From: Komagataeibacter sucrofermentans DSM 15973
Lineage (GTDB): Bacteria > Pseudomonadota > Alphaproteobacteria > Acetobacterales > Acetobacteraceae
DNA: 64,000 nucleotides
Direction of reading: 5' to 3'
NCBI RefSeq assembly: GCF_040581405.1
Contig: NZ_CP137157.1
Coordinates: 2,850,001-2,914,000, forward strand
In this document: positions 28,243 to 37,946 of the stretch, piece by piece
Position numbering within the stretch: the stretch's first letter is position 1
How the letters are laid out: every line of letters begins with the position of its first letter
The notes under the pieces: generated by a model
What the model was told of the DNA's origin: nothing
Database searches by the model: none
The model's input: the letters and a program-made list of their open reading frames with translations, nothing else
Position numbers and translations under genes: made by a program

Positions 28243-28559
28243 GCAGGATGTGCCTATAAGTGGGCAGTTCACGAAGGGAAAGAAAAGCCAGCCATCAGAG
28301 GGAAAAGGCATGCCGGAACCGGCGCCTGACCATTGTTTTTATCAAACTGTCGATGCTGCTTAACTGATAAGGCGGGAATCCTGACCGCGCAGAAAGCACC
28401 ATGCCAGAATTGGCTTGACCATAGGCATTCATGCCCTTTCCGTCAAGCTTTTGCATCACTGCGCCATGAACCGTAGCCCGCGCGCCGCCGGGCACTGTAT
28501 GAATTGTTAAGCTTTGATCCGTACAATCCCTCTCCTTTCGGCCTCTTCAGGAGAGACGG
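28243..28559. other. Divergent intergenic region between rho and the glycosyltransferase
   Basis: About 317 bp holding the rho leader and promoter on the reverse strand and the upstream region of the glycosyltransferase on the forward strand. No small gene with a good ribosome-binding site was seen. I could not place a convincing forward promoter. Confidence 0.5.
28418..28446 (-). promoter_or_regulatory. Sigma-70-like promoter for rho
   Basis: On the reverse strand, TTGACG (28446-28441) is separated by exactly 17 bases from TATGGT (28423-28418). Transcription would begin near 28411, leaving a leader of about 170 nt. Confidence 0.6.
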
Positions 28560-29369
28560 ATGTCGTTTCGCGCCGCGATCATCACCATGGTTTACAATGA
28601 AAATTATTTTCTACCGTTATGGTGCGCGTATTATGGTCGGCAGGTCGGGATGGAAAATCTCTATGTCATCGATCATGGCAGCACCGACGGCTCGACCGAT
28701 ACCCTGCCGTGCAACAGGCTGCGTATTCCGCGCGACTGTTTTGATGATGGACAGCGGGCCGGCATGATCAGCCGGCTGCATGAGTCCCTTCTCTCGTTTT
28801 TTGATGTTGTCATCTATGTGGACTGCGATGAATTCCTGGTCCCGCGCGCTGAGCTGTTTCCATCACTGCCGGATTATCTGGAAAAGCGCCGCAATCACAC
28901 CGTGATCCGTGCCGTAGGCGTTGATGTCTTTCCCGAACGGCCGAACATGCCTGCCGTCAACCCGTCCCTGCCGCTGCTTGAACAGCGTTCGTTCGGGTTC
29001 ATCAACCCGTGGGAATCCAAGCCCGTCATCTCCTATGTTCCCGTTTCATGGGCACCGGGGTTTCATGAATGTAACCAGCCTTCCTATCTCGATCTCGATC
29101 TATGGCTGTTTCACATGAAAAACATGGATCTTGATGTCAGCCTCAGGCGACTTGCCCTGACGCGCGCCCTGAACTGGAGCAGGGCATCCGTGCAGAATGG
29201 CCAGGGAGCCCATCAACGCTGTAGCGATGAAGAGCTGATCAACAAATTCCATCATCTTATGAATAGTAAAAGAAATATAGATCTGGATTCCCTACCGATA
29301 AACGAAATTCTTTCCAAAGGCCGCACAAGCGATATCTGCAGAATACCGGAACAGTTCATGTCATTTTAA
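28560..29369 (+). CDS. Glycosyltransferase family 2-like protein
   Basis: A 269-residue GT-A-type protein. The start MSFRAAIITMVYNENYFLPLW, then VIDHGSTDGSTD and VIYVDCDEFLVP (a DxD-like metal site) match the Glyco_tranf_2_4 type. It has no membrane segment. GGAGAG lies close upstream of the ATG. The gene stands alone, with lower GC than its neighbours, followed by an AT-rich gap and then the Hint-domain gene. Acceptor and sugar donor are unknown; transfer onto a surface glycan or protein is plausible. Confidence 0.75.
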   Translation: MSFRAAIITMVYNENYFLPLWCAYYGRQVGMENLYVIDHGSTDGSTDTLPCNRLRIPRDCFDDGQRAGMISRLHESLLSFFDVVIYVDCDEFLVPRAELFPSLPDYLEKRRNHTVIRAVGVDVFPERPNMPAVNPSLPLLEQRSFGFINPWESKPVISYVPVSWAPGFHECNQPSYLDLDLWLFHMKNMDLDVSLRRLALTRALNWSRASVQNGQGAHQRCSDEELINKFHHLMNSKRNIDLDSLPINEILSKGRTSDICRIPEQFMSF

Positions 29370-29480
29370 AAAGCCTGCTGCCCGTTCAGGACAATGACCA
29401 CAGCAGGAATGACCCGGAACGGCAACAACGCGCGACCGGCATGAAACCCTTACAGCCCCAATAGGGCTGTCACATTAATA

Positions 29481-29530
29481 GAAGTGTTTGATGACGCCTT
29501 TTTGAAAAAAGGCCGCACCCAAAAAATCTC
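29481..29530. repeat. Intergenic palindromic repeat, degenerate copy 3
   Basis: It retains GAAGTGTTTGATG, the GACGCCTTTTTGAAAAAAGGC hairpin core and CCCAAAAAATCTC, but lacks the GAAGCTT hairpin. It lies downstream of the glycosyltransferase gene. Confidence 0.6.
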
Positions 29531-29650
29531 TATTGTTTTCTATCAAGAATTTGCTTTCAAACAGGCCATGAAGTCAAAATTTCCAGATAAATGTTTATAC
29601 AATGCTTACAAAAAGAAATCATAATTATATTTTTAAGTAAATATTATTAA

Positions 29651-29666
29651 TTGGCACATATTCTGC
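29651..29666 (+). promoter_or_regulatory. Sigma-54 (RpoN)-like promoter candidate for the Hint-domain gene
   Basis: TTGGCACATATTCTGC has the -24 GG and -12 GC dinucleotides exactly 10 bases apart and matches TGGCAC-N5-TTGC at all but one position. It lies 48 bases before the ATG at 29714 in AT-rich DNA. Whether this organism encodes RpoN is not known from the window. Confidence 0.4.
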
Positions 29667-29713
29667 AAATTCAAAAATAAATATTCCGGCCACCCAGATT
29701 CAGGAGCACGAAT

Positions 29714-31465
29714 ATGTCCGATGTTCTCGGCGTTTATTATGGAAAAGGCAACACCGTAACCAAAAGCGGCTCATATACACTGGACCCAGGGGGCCTGCTC
29801 GGCATTCTTTCACCTGCGGACATCACCGTCTCCTCGCCAGACGGCAAACCCGTCGATGCGACAATCGACCTCGCGGGCCTGCTTGACCTGCCCGTAACCG
29901 CCGCTGCCACTTTTACCGTCACCGCTGAAAAGAATACGGTCGTGACAGTCAGCGCGGGCGCCGTAAACGCGCTGACCACAACCACCCTCGATGCAAATGG
30001 GGGCACGGTAGCGCTGGCTGGCGGCCTGCTGAACGCGGCAAGCGGGGTGACAATCAACCTGACCAATGGCGGCACGTTCAACGGGTCTGGCATCATTTCC
30101 GCCCTGGCTGGCGCCACCATCAATTTTGGCAGCGGTGGCGGCACGCTCAATCTTGCCGGTTCCGACGCGGGCATTGCGCTGCTGTCTGGCGCATCCATCA
30201 ACCACTTCGGCAGTGGTGATTCCATTATCGTGGAGAATAATGGCGCCCCGGCAACCGTGACCGGCATCAGCTATGATGGCCTGTTCGGCACGTCCACCCT
30301 CACCTTCTCCAACGGCGATACGCTGGCGCTACAGGGCCAGTATCAGGATACAAACCCGAAGGCCGCGGGATATGTCTCCACCGTAGCGGATGCCGATGGC
30401 CAGGGCACGGTCCTGGTCTGCTTCCTAGCCGGCTCCATGATCCGCACGCCAGATGCTGACATTGCCGTTGAAGACTTGTGCGCGGGCGACACCATCATCG
30501 CCATGGTGAATGACGCGCCACAGCCGCGCACCATCACATGGGCAGGCAGGGCGCATGCTACGGTTCGCCCCGAACTGCCTGATGATGAAGCGGGTTACCC
30601 GGTCCGTATCCTGAAAGACGCCATAAGCGAGGGCGTACCTTACAAGGATATGCTGATTACGGCGGAGCACTGCCTGTATTTTGATGGCAGATTCGTGCCC
30701 GCCCGCATGCTCGTCAATCAGACATCCATTTTCTATGATCGCGCGATCACGTCCTACGATTACTATCATATTGAAACGCAGGAACACGCGGTCATCATCG
30801 CTGATGGCATGCTGACCGAAAGCTATCTCGATACCGGCAACCGCCGTGCCTTCCGGCAAAATGGCAATGTCGTTTTACTCAGTGGCAGCCGCAACCTGAC
30901 ATGGGAACACGCCGCTGCCCCTCTGGACGTGTCGCCGGGCTTCGTCGAGCCACTGTTCCGCCAGATCGCAGCCCGGGCCGCTGCGGCAGGGCACTCCCCC
31001 CAGCCACAGGCCGCCAACCTGACAGATGCGGCCGACCTGCATCTGGTCACGCAGGCTGGCGCCATCATCCACAAGATGCGCGAGGCAAACGGATTTGCCT
31101 TCTTCATGATCCCGCCCGGGGTGGAGAGCGTGCGCATCATGTCCCGGACCAGCCGCCCATCGGACACGATCGGCCCCTACATTGACGACCGCCGCCAACT
31201 GGGCGTTCTGGTCAAGGACATCAGACTGTTCGAAGGCAGCGTGGCACGCCCCATTACCACCCATCTCGCCCCTGAAGCGCCCGAGGGCTGGCATGATGGC
31301 TGGTACGCGCCTGAAAATGTTCCCTGCCGCTGGACAGACGGGCAGGCCACCGTGCAACTGGGCGCCCGGCACCCCACGCTCATGGGGCTGCTGTGCCTCG
31401 AAATCCTTGCAGGTGGCCCCTATGTCATCAGGCCTGCCGCCCAGCCCCGGTCCCTGACAGCCTGA
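29714..31465 (+). CDS. Hint-domain (Hint_2) protein with beta-rich repeat N terminus
   Basis: A 583-residue protein. Residues 1-230 are Gly/Thr/Ala-rich, with short repeats (NGGTFNGSG, GGGTLNLAGS) suggesting a beta-solenoid surface or secreted domain and no classical signal peptide. The Hint_2 autoprocessing domain starts at Cys236 in VCFLAGSMIRTPDADIAVEDL and runs to about residue 390, including ITAEHCLYFDGRFVPA. Hint folds cleave or rearrange the peptide bond before the Cys. A further 190-residue C-terminal region follows. This layout is widespread in Acetobacteraceae, but its role is poorly known. AGGAG precedes the ATG. Confidence 0.85.
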   Translation: MSDVLGVYYGKGNTVTKSGSYTLDPGGLLGILSPADITVSSPDGKPVDATIDLAGLLDLPVTAAATFTVTAEKNTVVTVSAGAVNALTTTTLDANGGTVALAGGLLNAASGVTINLTNGGTFNGSGIISALAGATINFGSGGGTLNLAGSDAGIALLSGASINHFGSGDSIIVENNGAPATVTGISYDGLFGTSTLTFSNGDTLALQGQYQDTNPKAAGYVSTVADADGQGTVLVCFLAGSMIRTPDADIAVEDLCAGDTIIAMVNDAPQPRTITWAGRAHATVRPELPDDEAGYPVRILKDAISEGVPYKDMLITAEHCLYFDGRFVPARMLVNQTSIFYDRAITSYDYYHIETQEHAVIIADGMLTESYLDTGNRRAFRQNGNVVLLSGSRNLTWEHAAAPLDVSPGFVEPLFRQIAARAAAAGHSPQPQAANLTDAADLHLVTQAGAIIHKMREANGFAFFMIPPGVESVRIMSRTSRPSDTIGPYIDDRRQLGVLVKDIRLFEGSVARPITTHLAPEAPEGWHDGWYAPENVPCRWTDGQATVQLGARHPTLMGLLCLEILAGGPYVIRPAAQPRSLTA

Positions 31466-31510
31466 GGAATGATCCCTGCACCCTGAACGGGTGCGGGGAT
31501 CGACAAAAGC

Positions 31511-32089
31511 ATGAAAACACCCTTTACCCTCAAAGCCGGACAGATCTGGACCGGTGCGCCCCCGCGCAGTGAAATACGCGGCATTGATGATGTGGGGGAA
31601 ACCGAGGTCTCGTTTCACAAACAGACCTCAAGGCGCCGTTTCCTGACCTATCAGACCACGACGATCATGGGATTCCGGAAATGGATCCAGCAAAGTCAGG
31701 CCGTGTCCAATGATGGGCTGAGTGCTGCCAGCATCCACGGATTTTCCCCATCACGTGAAATCGGGCAGCGCATTCAGCTCCTGCGCAAGGCGGCGGGGCT
31801 GAGCCAGCAGGCCCTGGCCAACAGGCTTGGTGTCTCCCGTACCGCCGTTGGTTTTTGGGAAACGGGGCGCCCCAGCATGATCAGCAAGCATGTGCCGCGT
31901 ATCGCGCAGATTTTTGGTATCAGCGAGGAAGTTTTCCTGAACGGCCAGAGCAGCGAAAAAACACAGATGGCCATTACAAAGGACGAAGAAAATATCATAA
32001 ACCTCTACAGAGCCCTTTCAATAGATGACAGGCTCCAGGCCATCAAACGCATGGAAATGCTTTATAAGAAGACATTATATTCTTCATGA
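31511..32089 (+). CDS. XRE-family transcriptional regulator
   Basis: A 192-residue protein with an unusual N-terminal extension of about 80 residues, then an HTH-XRE domain (IGQRIQLLRKAAGLSQQALANRLGVSRTAVGFWETGRPSM) around residues 84-125 and a helical C-terminal region. It starts 45 bases after the Hint-domain stop, so the two may be cotranscribed. The regulated genes are unknown; the Hint gene is an obvious candidate. Confidence 0.8.
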   Translation: MKTPFTLKAGQIWTGAPPRSEIRGIDDVGETEVSFHKQTSRRRFLTYQTTTIMGFRKWIQQSQAVSNDGLSAASIHGFSPSREIGQRIQLLRKAAGLSQQALANRLGVSRTAVGFWETGRPSMISKHVPRIAQIFGISEEVFLNGQSSEKTQMAITKDEENIINLYRALSIDDRLQAIKRMEMLYKKTLYSS

Positions 32090-32144
32090 TGCGTTGCAAA
32101 ATGTCAGGCCGTTACTACAACTTATATTATTTCCATGCTTTGAC

Positions 32145-33452
32145 CTAAAACCCGATAACCGCATCACCACCAAAGGTGAACATGCCGTTATTGCGCCCGC
32201 CATTGAATGGCGTGGTGCCATTGAGCGCCCGGTCAAAGCGGATTTCAGGCCGCAGCATGAACACGCGCACATGGTGACCAATCTGCGGGCGGTAGCTCAG
32301 CCCTAGCGTCATTTCCCCATAGGTCGTGCCGTGGCTCGAGGCGGAAGGCCCCGGCACCACCGTGCCACCCGTACCCGCAAGGGCCTGCATGTAGGAATTG
32401 TTGCCCTGGAAGGTCGCGACCATGGCGTTGTTGTTGTCGCGATAGATCTCGCCACGATAGTTGAATGTCAGGTCGCGGTTGATGCGGTAACTCAGGAAGC
32501 TGATGAAGCTCTCCGCATCCACCCCCGCAAACTGCCCGCGCGCGCCCATGCCGCGCGTGCCCTCATCATGCAGGTAATTGAACTCCGCCGTCAGGCTCAG
32601 GCGTTTGTTGACCTGGTAGTAGGCGCTGACATCGTTCCAGAAACGCTGGGTGTGATTGGCTTCGTAATGCCCGATGCCGCGCCAGGCGTTTTCAGGCCCG
32701 ACCCGGCTCAGTTCCACGATCCTGAGCCTGCCGTGGGCAAGATTGTTGAGGTTGAAGCCAAAATAGCCCGCGGGCGCATTGTTGTTGTCGGAGTGGCCAA
32801 ACGATGTCTGGTTGCCGGTATCGATCCCGAACGTCACATCGACCATCGGCGTCACGTGCCAGTTGAACATGGCCCCGATATGCTGGAACGGCACCGAATA
32901 TTCAGACGTATAGGCCAGCGTGTAGAAAGGGCGCGAGGTGGGGTCCAGTCCTTCCACCCCCATCGGGGCCTGCAATATGCCCGCCTGCATGTCCAGCCCG
33001 CCACGGGTGGCCCAGGGCAGGTGCACATCCATATGCGCCTGCGCGGGAATAAGCTGGTAACGCGCGTTCCATTCCCGGTCACTCACGCCAAGCAGCTGGT
33101 AGTAACGGGCATCCGAGCCGTACATTCCTTCGAGCGTAAACCCGACCTGATAGGTATTGCGGGTGGAATCAATGGCCTTGGCGAGTGTGAATTCCGCCTG
33201 GTTCAGTTGCACCTGATTGGCGTGGTCGGCAAAGAAATCACCAAAATTGTAGCCGGGCTGGGGGCGGGCGGGGTTGGCCATGATGCCGCCTTCGATCTGG
33301 CCCGTCAGGGTCACGCCACCCAGCCAGCGCGTGAAACCCGTGTCATGCCCCAGCCCGGAAAACACCTTTACCTGCGCCCGCGCCTTGCCCGAAACGCCGG
33401 TGAAAAGGCAGGCGACCACCAGAAGGCCCCAAACCCGGTGGTGTGATTTCAT
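32145..33452 (-). CDS. Outer-membrane beta-barrel protein (Bbp2/OmpL-like porin)
   Basis: A 435-residue protein with a signal peptide (MKSHHRVWGLLVVACLF, likely cut after GKARA) and long alternating strands rich in aromatic residues. It ends VIGF, a C-terminal Phe typical of barrels. Segments such as GVTLTGQIEGGIMANPARPQ and NDVSAYYQVNKRLSLTAEFNYLHDEG resemble the putative beta-barrel porin-2 family. The internal ATG at 33452 is preferred because the signal peptide begins there. Substrate unknown. Confidence 0.78.
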   Translation of the reverse strand: MKSHHRVWGLLVVACLFTGVSGKARAQVKVFSGLGHDTGFTRWLGGVTLTGQIEGGIMANPARPQPGYNFGDFFADHANQVQLNQAEFTLAKAIDSTRNTYQVGFTLEGMYGSDARYYQLLGVSDREWNARYQLIPAQAHMDVHLPWATRGGLDMQAGILQAPMGVEGLDPTSRPFYTLAYTSEYSVPFQHIGAMFNWHVTPMVDVTFGIDTGNQTSFGHSDNNNAPAGYFGFNLNNLAHGRLRIVELSRVGPENAWRGIGHYEANHTQRFWNDVSAYYQVNKRLSLTAEFNYLHDEGTRGMGARGQFAGVDAESFISFLSYRINRDLTFNYRGEIYRDNNNAMVATFQGNNSYMQALAGTGGTVVPGPSASSHGTTYGEMTLGLSYRPQIGHHVRVFMLRPEIRFDRALNGTTPFNGGRNNGMFTFGGDAVIGF

Positions 33453-33609
33453 GACAGGCTGCTCCCCCTCCGGCATCCGCGGACAGCGCCAGGGCATGCG
33501 CGCCCGTGTCCGGCAATCATGAAATTTCTTTTATTTTATTTTCCGTCAGGCCGAAACCTAAATTATTGAAATGGTTCGATCTTATAACAATATCCTATAA
33601 GATATATCT

Positions 33610-34575
33610 TTACTTCCCCAGCCATCCCCGCCGCCAGAACCACAACAGCGGCAGCGCAACGGTGGCCGCCATCAGGGCGAGCGAATACCAGTAGCCATAT
33701 TTCCAGTTCAGTTCCGGTATATCGTGAAAGTTCATGCCGTAAATACCGGCCACCAGCGTGGGCGCCACGCCAATGAAGCTGACCACGGTCAGGATCTTCA
33801 TGCCGTTATTCTGCTCGATGCTGATGAAGCCCAGCGTCGCATCAAGCAGGAACTGCACCTTGTTGGCGGTCTGTGACACGAAATCGTTGAGCGAGCGGAT
33901 ATCACGCCCCACCGTGCCCAGCCGCGCCTGCAGCCGCTCGCTCAGGTCATGGCGCTTGTTCTCGCCCAGAAAGATCGAGATCCGCTCAAGCCCCAGCAGG
34001 CTGTCGCGCACGGATGAACTCAGGTCGCCCGACCGCCCCACCCGGCGCAGCATGTTGCGCAGCAGGTTGGCCGCCTGCGCCTGGCTTGGCGCCTCGGACT
34101 GAAAGACATCCTTGGACATGCCATCAAGCGACTGGCCCAGGTGCTCCAGAATATCGGCCAGCCGGTCCACGATGGCCTCGAGCAGCATGATTCCCGCCTC
34201 ATTGGCGCATAGCGGCGCGGTCTGCCCCGCCACCTGCCGCGCCACCACGTCAAACGCGCTGAAGCCGGTATAGCGGATGGTCAGGATCCGCTCATGCATG
34301 AGCACGAAACCAACGGGAGAGACAAAAAAATCGTCCGGCGTCTTGCGCACCAGCGGCGTGGAGAGATAGACGGCATCCCCTTCCATGAACAGGCGCGATG
34401 AACTCTCGATCTCGTCAAGCTGGGCGCGGGTGGGAATGCGCAGGCCCGTAATCTGGGCGGCGAGGGCTTCCTCATCTGTGGTGGGGTCAAGCAGGTCCAG
34501 CCATGCCGCACCTGCCGCATCTGCCGCCGTGGTCACGGTGCGGGCCGGTGCGCCGGGATGATGCGCTAGAAACAT
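33610..34575 (-). CDS. corA: CorA-family magnesium/divalent cation transporter
   Basis: A 321-residue inner-membrane channel: a large cytoplasmic N-terminal funnel, a long helix, then two C-terminal membrane segments. The signature YGMNFHDIPEL is the GMN pore motif at the end of the first segment, and the C terminus is positively charged. Family members carry Mg2+, Co2+ or Ni2+, with some exporting zinc; the substrate is not certain. No partner genes. Confidence 0.92.
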   Translation of the reverse strand: MFLAHHPGAPARTVTTAADAAGAAWLDLLDPTTDEEALAAQITGLRIPTRAQLDEIESSSRLFMEGDAVYLSTPLVRKTPDDFFVSPVGFVLMHERILTIRYTGFSAFDVVARQVAGQTAPLCANEAGIMLLEAIVDRLADILEHLGQSLDGMSKDVFQSEAPSQAQAANLLRNMLRRVGRSGDLSSSVRDSLLGLERISIFLGENKRHDLSERLQARLGTVGRDIRSLNDFVSQTANKVQFLLDATLGFISIEQNNGMKILTVVSFIGVAPTLVAGIYGMNFHDIPELNWKYGYWYSLALMAATVALPLLWFWRRGWLGK

Positions 34576-34780
34576 GGGCTGTCTTTCGTTGGTTCCTGTC
34601 GTTGTTCATCCATCATGCCGGGGCAGGCATGTCAAATCATGACACGCCGCCTTGGCCTGCAAGGGCTGGTCTTTTGCCGCCATCCAGTCCAGAACCGCAT
34701 GACACGGCAGCCCGGGACGGCTGCATGACGAATACCCCTGAGCCACGCACCTATTTCTTGTTTCTTGCGGAGTAGCGAAG

Positions 34781-36010
34781 TTGAGCGCAACAGACACACA
34801 GGCAGGCGCCAATAGCCTGCGCAGCGGGCCGGACGGGCGCGGCCGTTTCGGCATTTTTGGGGGCCGCTTCGTGGCCGAGACCCTGATGCCGCTCCTGCTG
34901 GAGCTGGACGCCGCCTACAGGGCCGCCCAGGCTGACCCCGAGTTCCAGCGCGAGCTGGATTTCTACCTCAAGGATTACGTCGGCCGTCCCAGCCCGCTCT
35001 GGCTTGCCCGCCGCATGACCGAGCAGCTCGGTGGCGCCAAGATCTACATGAAGCGCGAGGAGCTGAACCACACCGGCTCCCACAAGCTCAACAATGTCAT
35101 GGGCCAGATCCTGCTCGCCCGCCGCATGGGCCGCACGCGCATCGTGGCCGAGACGGGCGCGGGCCAGCATGGCGTGGCCACCGCTACCGTGTGCGCGCTG
35201 TTCGGCATGAAATGCGCCATCTACATGGGGGCTACCGATGTCGAGCGGCAGAAGCCCAACGTGTTCCGCATGCGGCTGCTCGGCGCTGAAGTCATTCCTG
35301 TCACGGCAGGCGCTGGCACGCTGAAGGATGCCATGAACGAGGCCATGCGCGACTGGGTGACCAACGTGCACGACACCTACTTCCTGGTTGGCACCGTGGC
35401 AGGCCCTCACCCCTACCCGCAGATGGTGCGTGACTTCCAGTCCGTCATCGGCGTGGAAACCAGAGAACAGATCATGGCAGCCGAGGGCCGCCTGCCCGAC
35501 GCCATCGTGGCCGCCATCGGTGGCGGGTCGAACGCCATGGGCATCTTCCACCCCTTCCTCGATGACCTCGAGGTGAAGCTGATCGGCGTTGAGGCGGCAG
35601 GCTGCGGGCTGGACAGCGGGCGCACCGCCGCCTCCATCGAGCGGGGCAAACCGGGCGTGCTGCACGGCAACCGCACCTACCTTTTGCAAGATGAGGACGG
35701 GCAGATCACCGAGGCGCATTCCATCAGCGCGGGCCTCGACTACCCCGGCGTCGGCCCCGAGCATTCATGGCTCAGCGATATCGGCCGCGCGGAATATGTG
35801 GGGGCGACCGATCAGGAGGCGCTCGACGCCTTCCAGCTCTGCACCCGCACCGAAGGCATCATCCCCGCGCTGGAAAGTGCGCACGCCATCGCCTATGCCG
35901 CCAAGCTCGCGCCCACCATGGGCAAGGACCAGATCATCGTGGTCAACATTTCCGGCCGGGGAGACAAGGACATCTTCACCGTAGCCGAACATCTGGGAGT
36001 GAAACTGTGA
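34781..36010 (+). CDS. trpB: Tryptophan synthase beta chain
   Basis: The PLP enzyme that joins indole and serine. The 409-residue product contains [15 protein letters not shown], whose Lys binds PLP, then [14 protein letters not shown] and the GGGSNAMG phosphate loop. The start is TTG at 34781, preceded by GGAG with 8-base spacing; no ATG lies near enough to replace it. The stop overlaps the trpA GTG start. trpF, which often precedes trpB in this class, is not seen in the 200 bp upstream. Confidence 0.96.
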   Translation: MSATDTQAGANSLRSGPDGRGRFGIFGGRFVAETLMPLLLELDAAYRAAQADPEFQRELDFYLKDYVGRPSPLWLARRMTEQLGGAKIYMKREELNHTGSHKLNNVMGQILLARRMGRTRIVAETGAGQHGVATATVCALFGMKCAIYMGATDVERQKPNVFRMRLLGAEVIPVTAGAGTLKDAMNEAMRDWVTNVHDTYFLVGTVAGPHPYPQMVRDFQSVIGVETREQIMAAEGRLPDAIVAAIGGGSNAMGIFHPFLDDLEVKLIGVEAAGCGLDSGRTAASIERGKPGVLHGNRTYLLQDEDGQITEAHSISAGLDYPGVGPEHSWLSDIGRAEYVGATDQEALDAFQLCTRTEGIIPALESAHAIAYAAKLAPTMGKDQIIVVNISGRGDKDIFTVAEHLGVKL

Positions 36011-36843
36011 GCCGCATCGCCCGCCGCTTCGCCACCCTGCGCGCGCAGGGCCGTGGCGCCCTGATCCCTTATGTCGAGGCCTGCGACCCCGATTACGACA
36101 CCGCGCTCGCCATCCTGCGCGGCATGCCTGCCGCCGGTGCCGATCTGATCGAGGTGGGCGTGCCCTTCTCTGATCCGTCAGCCGATGGCCCGACCATCCA
36201 GAAGGCCGCCCTGCGCGGGCTGAAGGGTGGCTCGACCATGAAGCGCGTGCTGGAAATGGTCAGCACCTTCCGCAAGGACGATGACGAGACCCCGATCATC
36301 CTGATGGGCTACACCAACCCCATCGAGGCCTACGGGCCGGAACGCTTCTGCACCGATGCAAAAGCCGCGGGCGTGGACGGGCTGATCGTGGTCGACATGC
36401 CGCCGGAGGAAGCCGACCTGCTGGCAGGCCCGGCAGCGGCAGCCGGGCTGGACATCATCCGCCTCGTTGCCCCCACCACGCCCGATGCGCGCCTGCCCAT
36501 CGTGTTCAATGGCGCGTCGGGCTTTGTCTATTACGTCAGCATTACGGGCGTAACCGGCACGCGCACGGCCAGCACCGATGAACTGGCCGCCGCCCTGCCG
36601 CGCCTGCGCAAGGCTACCGACCTGCCGATCGCCATCGGCTTTGGCATCCGCACGCCAGAACTCGCGGCCAATGCCGTAAGCGTGGCCGATGCCGCCGTAG
36701 TGGCCTCCGCCCTGCTCAACACGCTTGAGGGCACGCTTGATGCGGATGGAAAAGCAACAGCCACAACCGTGCCTGCCGTGCTGGAGCAGTTGCGGGCGCT
36801 GGCCGACGCCGTGCATGCCGTGAGCAAAACCGGCTCAAAATAA
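36007..36843 (+). CDS. trpA: Tryptophan synthase alpha chain
   Basis: Cleaves indole-3-glycerol phosphate to indole, which is channelled to TrpB. The 278-residue TIM barrel has the catalytic Glu in [19 protein letters not shown], the second acidic site in [12 protein letters not shown] (consensus aGDP changed to ACDP), and GVTGTRT for phosphate binding. Start GTG at 36007 overlaps the trpB stop by 3 bases, giving strong coupling. Confidence 0.96.
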   Translation: MSRIARRFATLRAQGRGALIPYVEACDPDYDTALAILRGMPAAGADLIEVGVPFSDPSADGPTIQKAALRGLKGGSTMKRVLEMVSTFRKDDDETPIILMGYTNPIEAYGPERFCTDAKAAGVDGLIVVDMPPEEADLLAGPAAAAGLDIIRLVAPTTPDARLPIVFNGASGFVYYVSITGVTGTRTASTDELAAALPRLRKATDLPIAIGFGIRTPELAANAVSVADAAVVASALLNTLEGTLDADGKATATTVPAVLEQLRALADAVHAVSKTGSK

Positions 36844-36860
36844 TCCATTGATAAAAAAAC

Positions 36861-36943
36861 AGAAGTTTCTGGATGCCGCCTTTTTTGAAAAAGGCGGTAT
36901 TCTCTCGAAGCTTTTTGTAAAAAGCTTCACCAAAAACTTTTTA
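36861..36943. repeat. Intergenic palindromic repeat, copy 4 (reverse orientation)
   Basis: Arms AGAAGTTTCTGG and CCAAAAACTTTTT enclose the GCCGCC hairpin first and the GAAGCTTTTTG hairpin second, the opposite order to copy 1. It lies between trpA and accD, just past the trpA stop. Confidence 0.85.
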
Positions 36944-37061
36944 TGGTTTGTGGGCCGTTTCACCGGCAATTTTCCACAACGGTGCCTGCAATGACAATCT
37001 GGCCCAATCGTTCATCTGCCTGTATGGAACAGGCCTCCAGAAAGCTTAAGGGAGAGGCAAC

Positions 37062-37928
37062 ATGAGCTGGCTGACCGAATATGTGCGCCCCAAGATCCGT
37101 GGCCTGCTCAAGCGGGAAGTGCCGGACAACCTGTGGACCAACTGCGAATCGTGCGAGCAGATGATCCTGACCAAGGACCTGCGCAAGGCGCTGAATGTGT
37201 GCCCGCATTGCGGCCACCACATGCGCGCCTCCGTGCCCGAGCGGCTGGAATGGACGTTCGATAACGGGGAATACACCCGTATCGAGCTGCCCAAGGTGCC
37301 GGTTGACCCGCTCTCCTTCCGCGATCGTAAGCGCTATACTGATCGGCTCAGGGATGAACGCGCCAAATCCCACCTTGAGGAATCGATGGCCGTAGCCCAT
37401 GGCCAGATCGGCGGGCACAATGCGGTGGTGGCCGTGATGGCGTTCGAGTTCATTGCCGGCACCATGGGCGCGGCACTTGGCGAGGCTTTCCTTGCCGCCG
37501 CCCGCCTGGCCATCCTGCAGCAGTCACCACTGATCGTGTTTACCGCATCGGGTGGCGCGCGCATGCAGGAGGGCATGATCAGCCTGATGCAGATGCCGCG
37601 CACGACAGTTGCGGTGCAGATGCTCAAGGAAGCAGGCCTGCCCTACTTCGTGGTGCTGACCAACCCGACCACGGGTGGCGTATCCGCCTCGTTCGCCATG
37701 CTCGGTGATGTGCAGATTGCCGAGCCCAATGCGCTGATCGGCTTCGCGGGCCAGCGCGTGATCGAGGATACGGTGCGCGAGAAGCTGCCCGAAGGCTTCC
37801 AGCGCGCGGAATACCTCCTTGAGCATGGCATGCTCGACATGGTGGTCAAACGCGGCGACCTGCGCGAGGTGCTTGGCCGCCTGACAGCACAGCTCAACTA
37901 CCGCCACATTGCCCCCCGCGCCGCCTAA
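37062..37928 (+). CDS. accD: Acetyl-CoA carboxylase carboxyltransferase subunit beta
   Basis: AccD forms malonyl-CoA with AccA at the first step of fatty-acid synthesis. The 288-residue protein has the N-terminal zinc ribbon CESCEQMI ... CPHCGHHM, then the carboxyltransferase core FTASGGARMQEGMISLMQM and LTNPTTGGVSASFA. GGGAGAGG precedes the ATG. The folC gene follows 18 bases later in the same operon. Confidence 0.96.
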   Translation: MSWLTEYVRPKIRGLLKREVPDNLWTNCESCEQMILTKDLRKALNVCPHCGHHMRASVPERLEWTFDNGEYTRIELPKVPVDPLSFRDRKRYTDRLRDERAKSHLEESMAVAHGQIGGHNAVVAVMAFEFIAGTMGAALGEAFLAAARLAILQQSPLIVFTASGGARMQEGMISLMQMPRTTVAVQMLKEAGLPYFVVLTNPTTGGVSASFAMLGDVQIAEPNALIGFAGQRVIEDTVREKLPEGFQRAEYLLEHGMLDMVVKRGDLREVLGRLTAQLNYRHIAPRAA

Positions 37929-37946
37929 GCTACGGAAACCCCGCAC

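Larger units (their letters stand above)
29370..29713. other. AT-rich intergenic region upstream of the Hint-domain gene
   Basis: About 344 bp. It contains a degenerate copy of the intergenic repeat (29481-29530), then a strongly AT-rich tract from about 29570 to 29690 with a sigma-54-like promoter. No open frame of note. Confidence 0.6.

Noticed and set aside
29107-29126. parS-like TGTTTCACATGAAAAACA in the glycosyltransferase gene
   Set aside because: Central CACGTG is CACATG and the right arm is shifted; not a palindrome.
31743-31766. Possible extra parS-like sequence (CACGTGAA) in the XRE gene
   Set aside because: Only the central 8 bases match; the outer arms differ.
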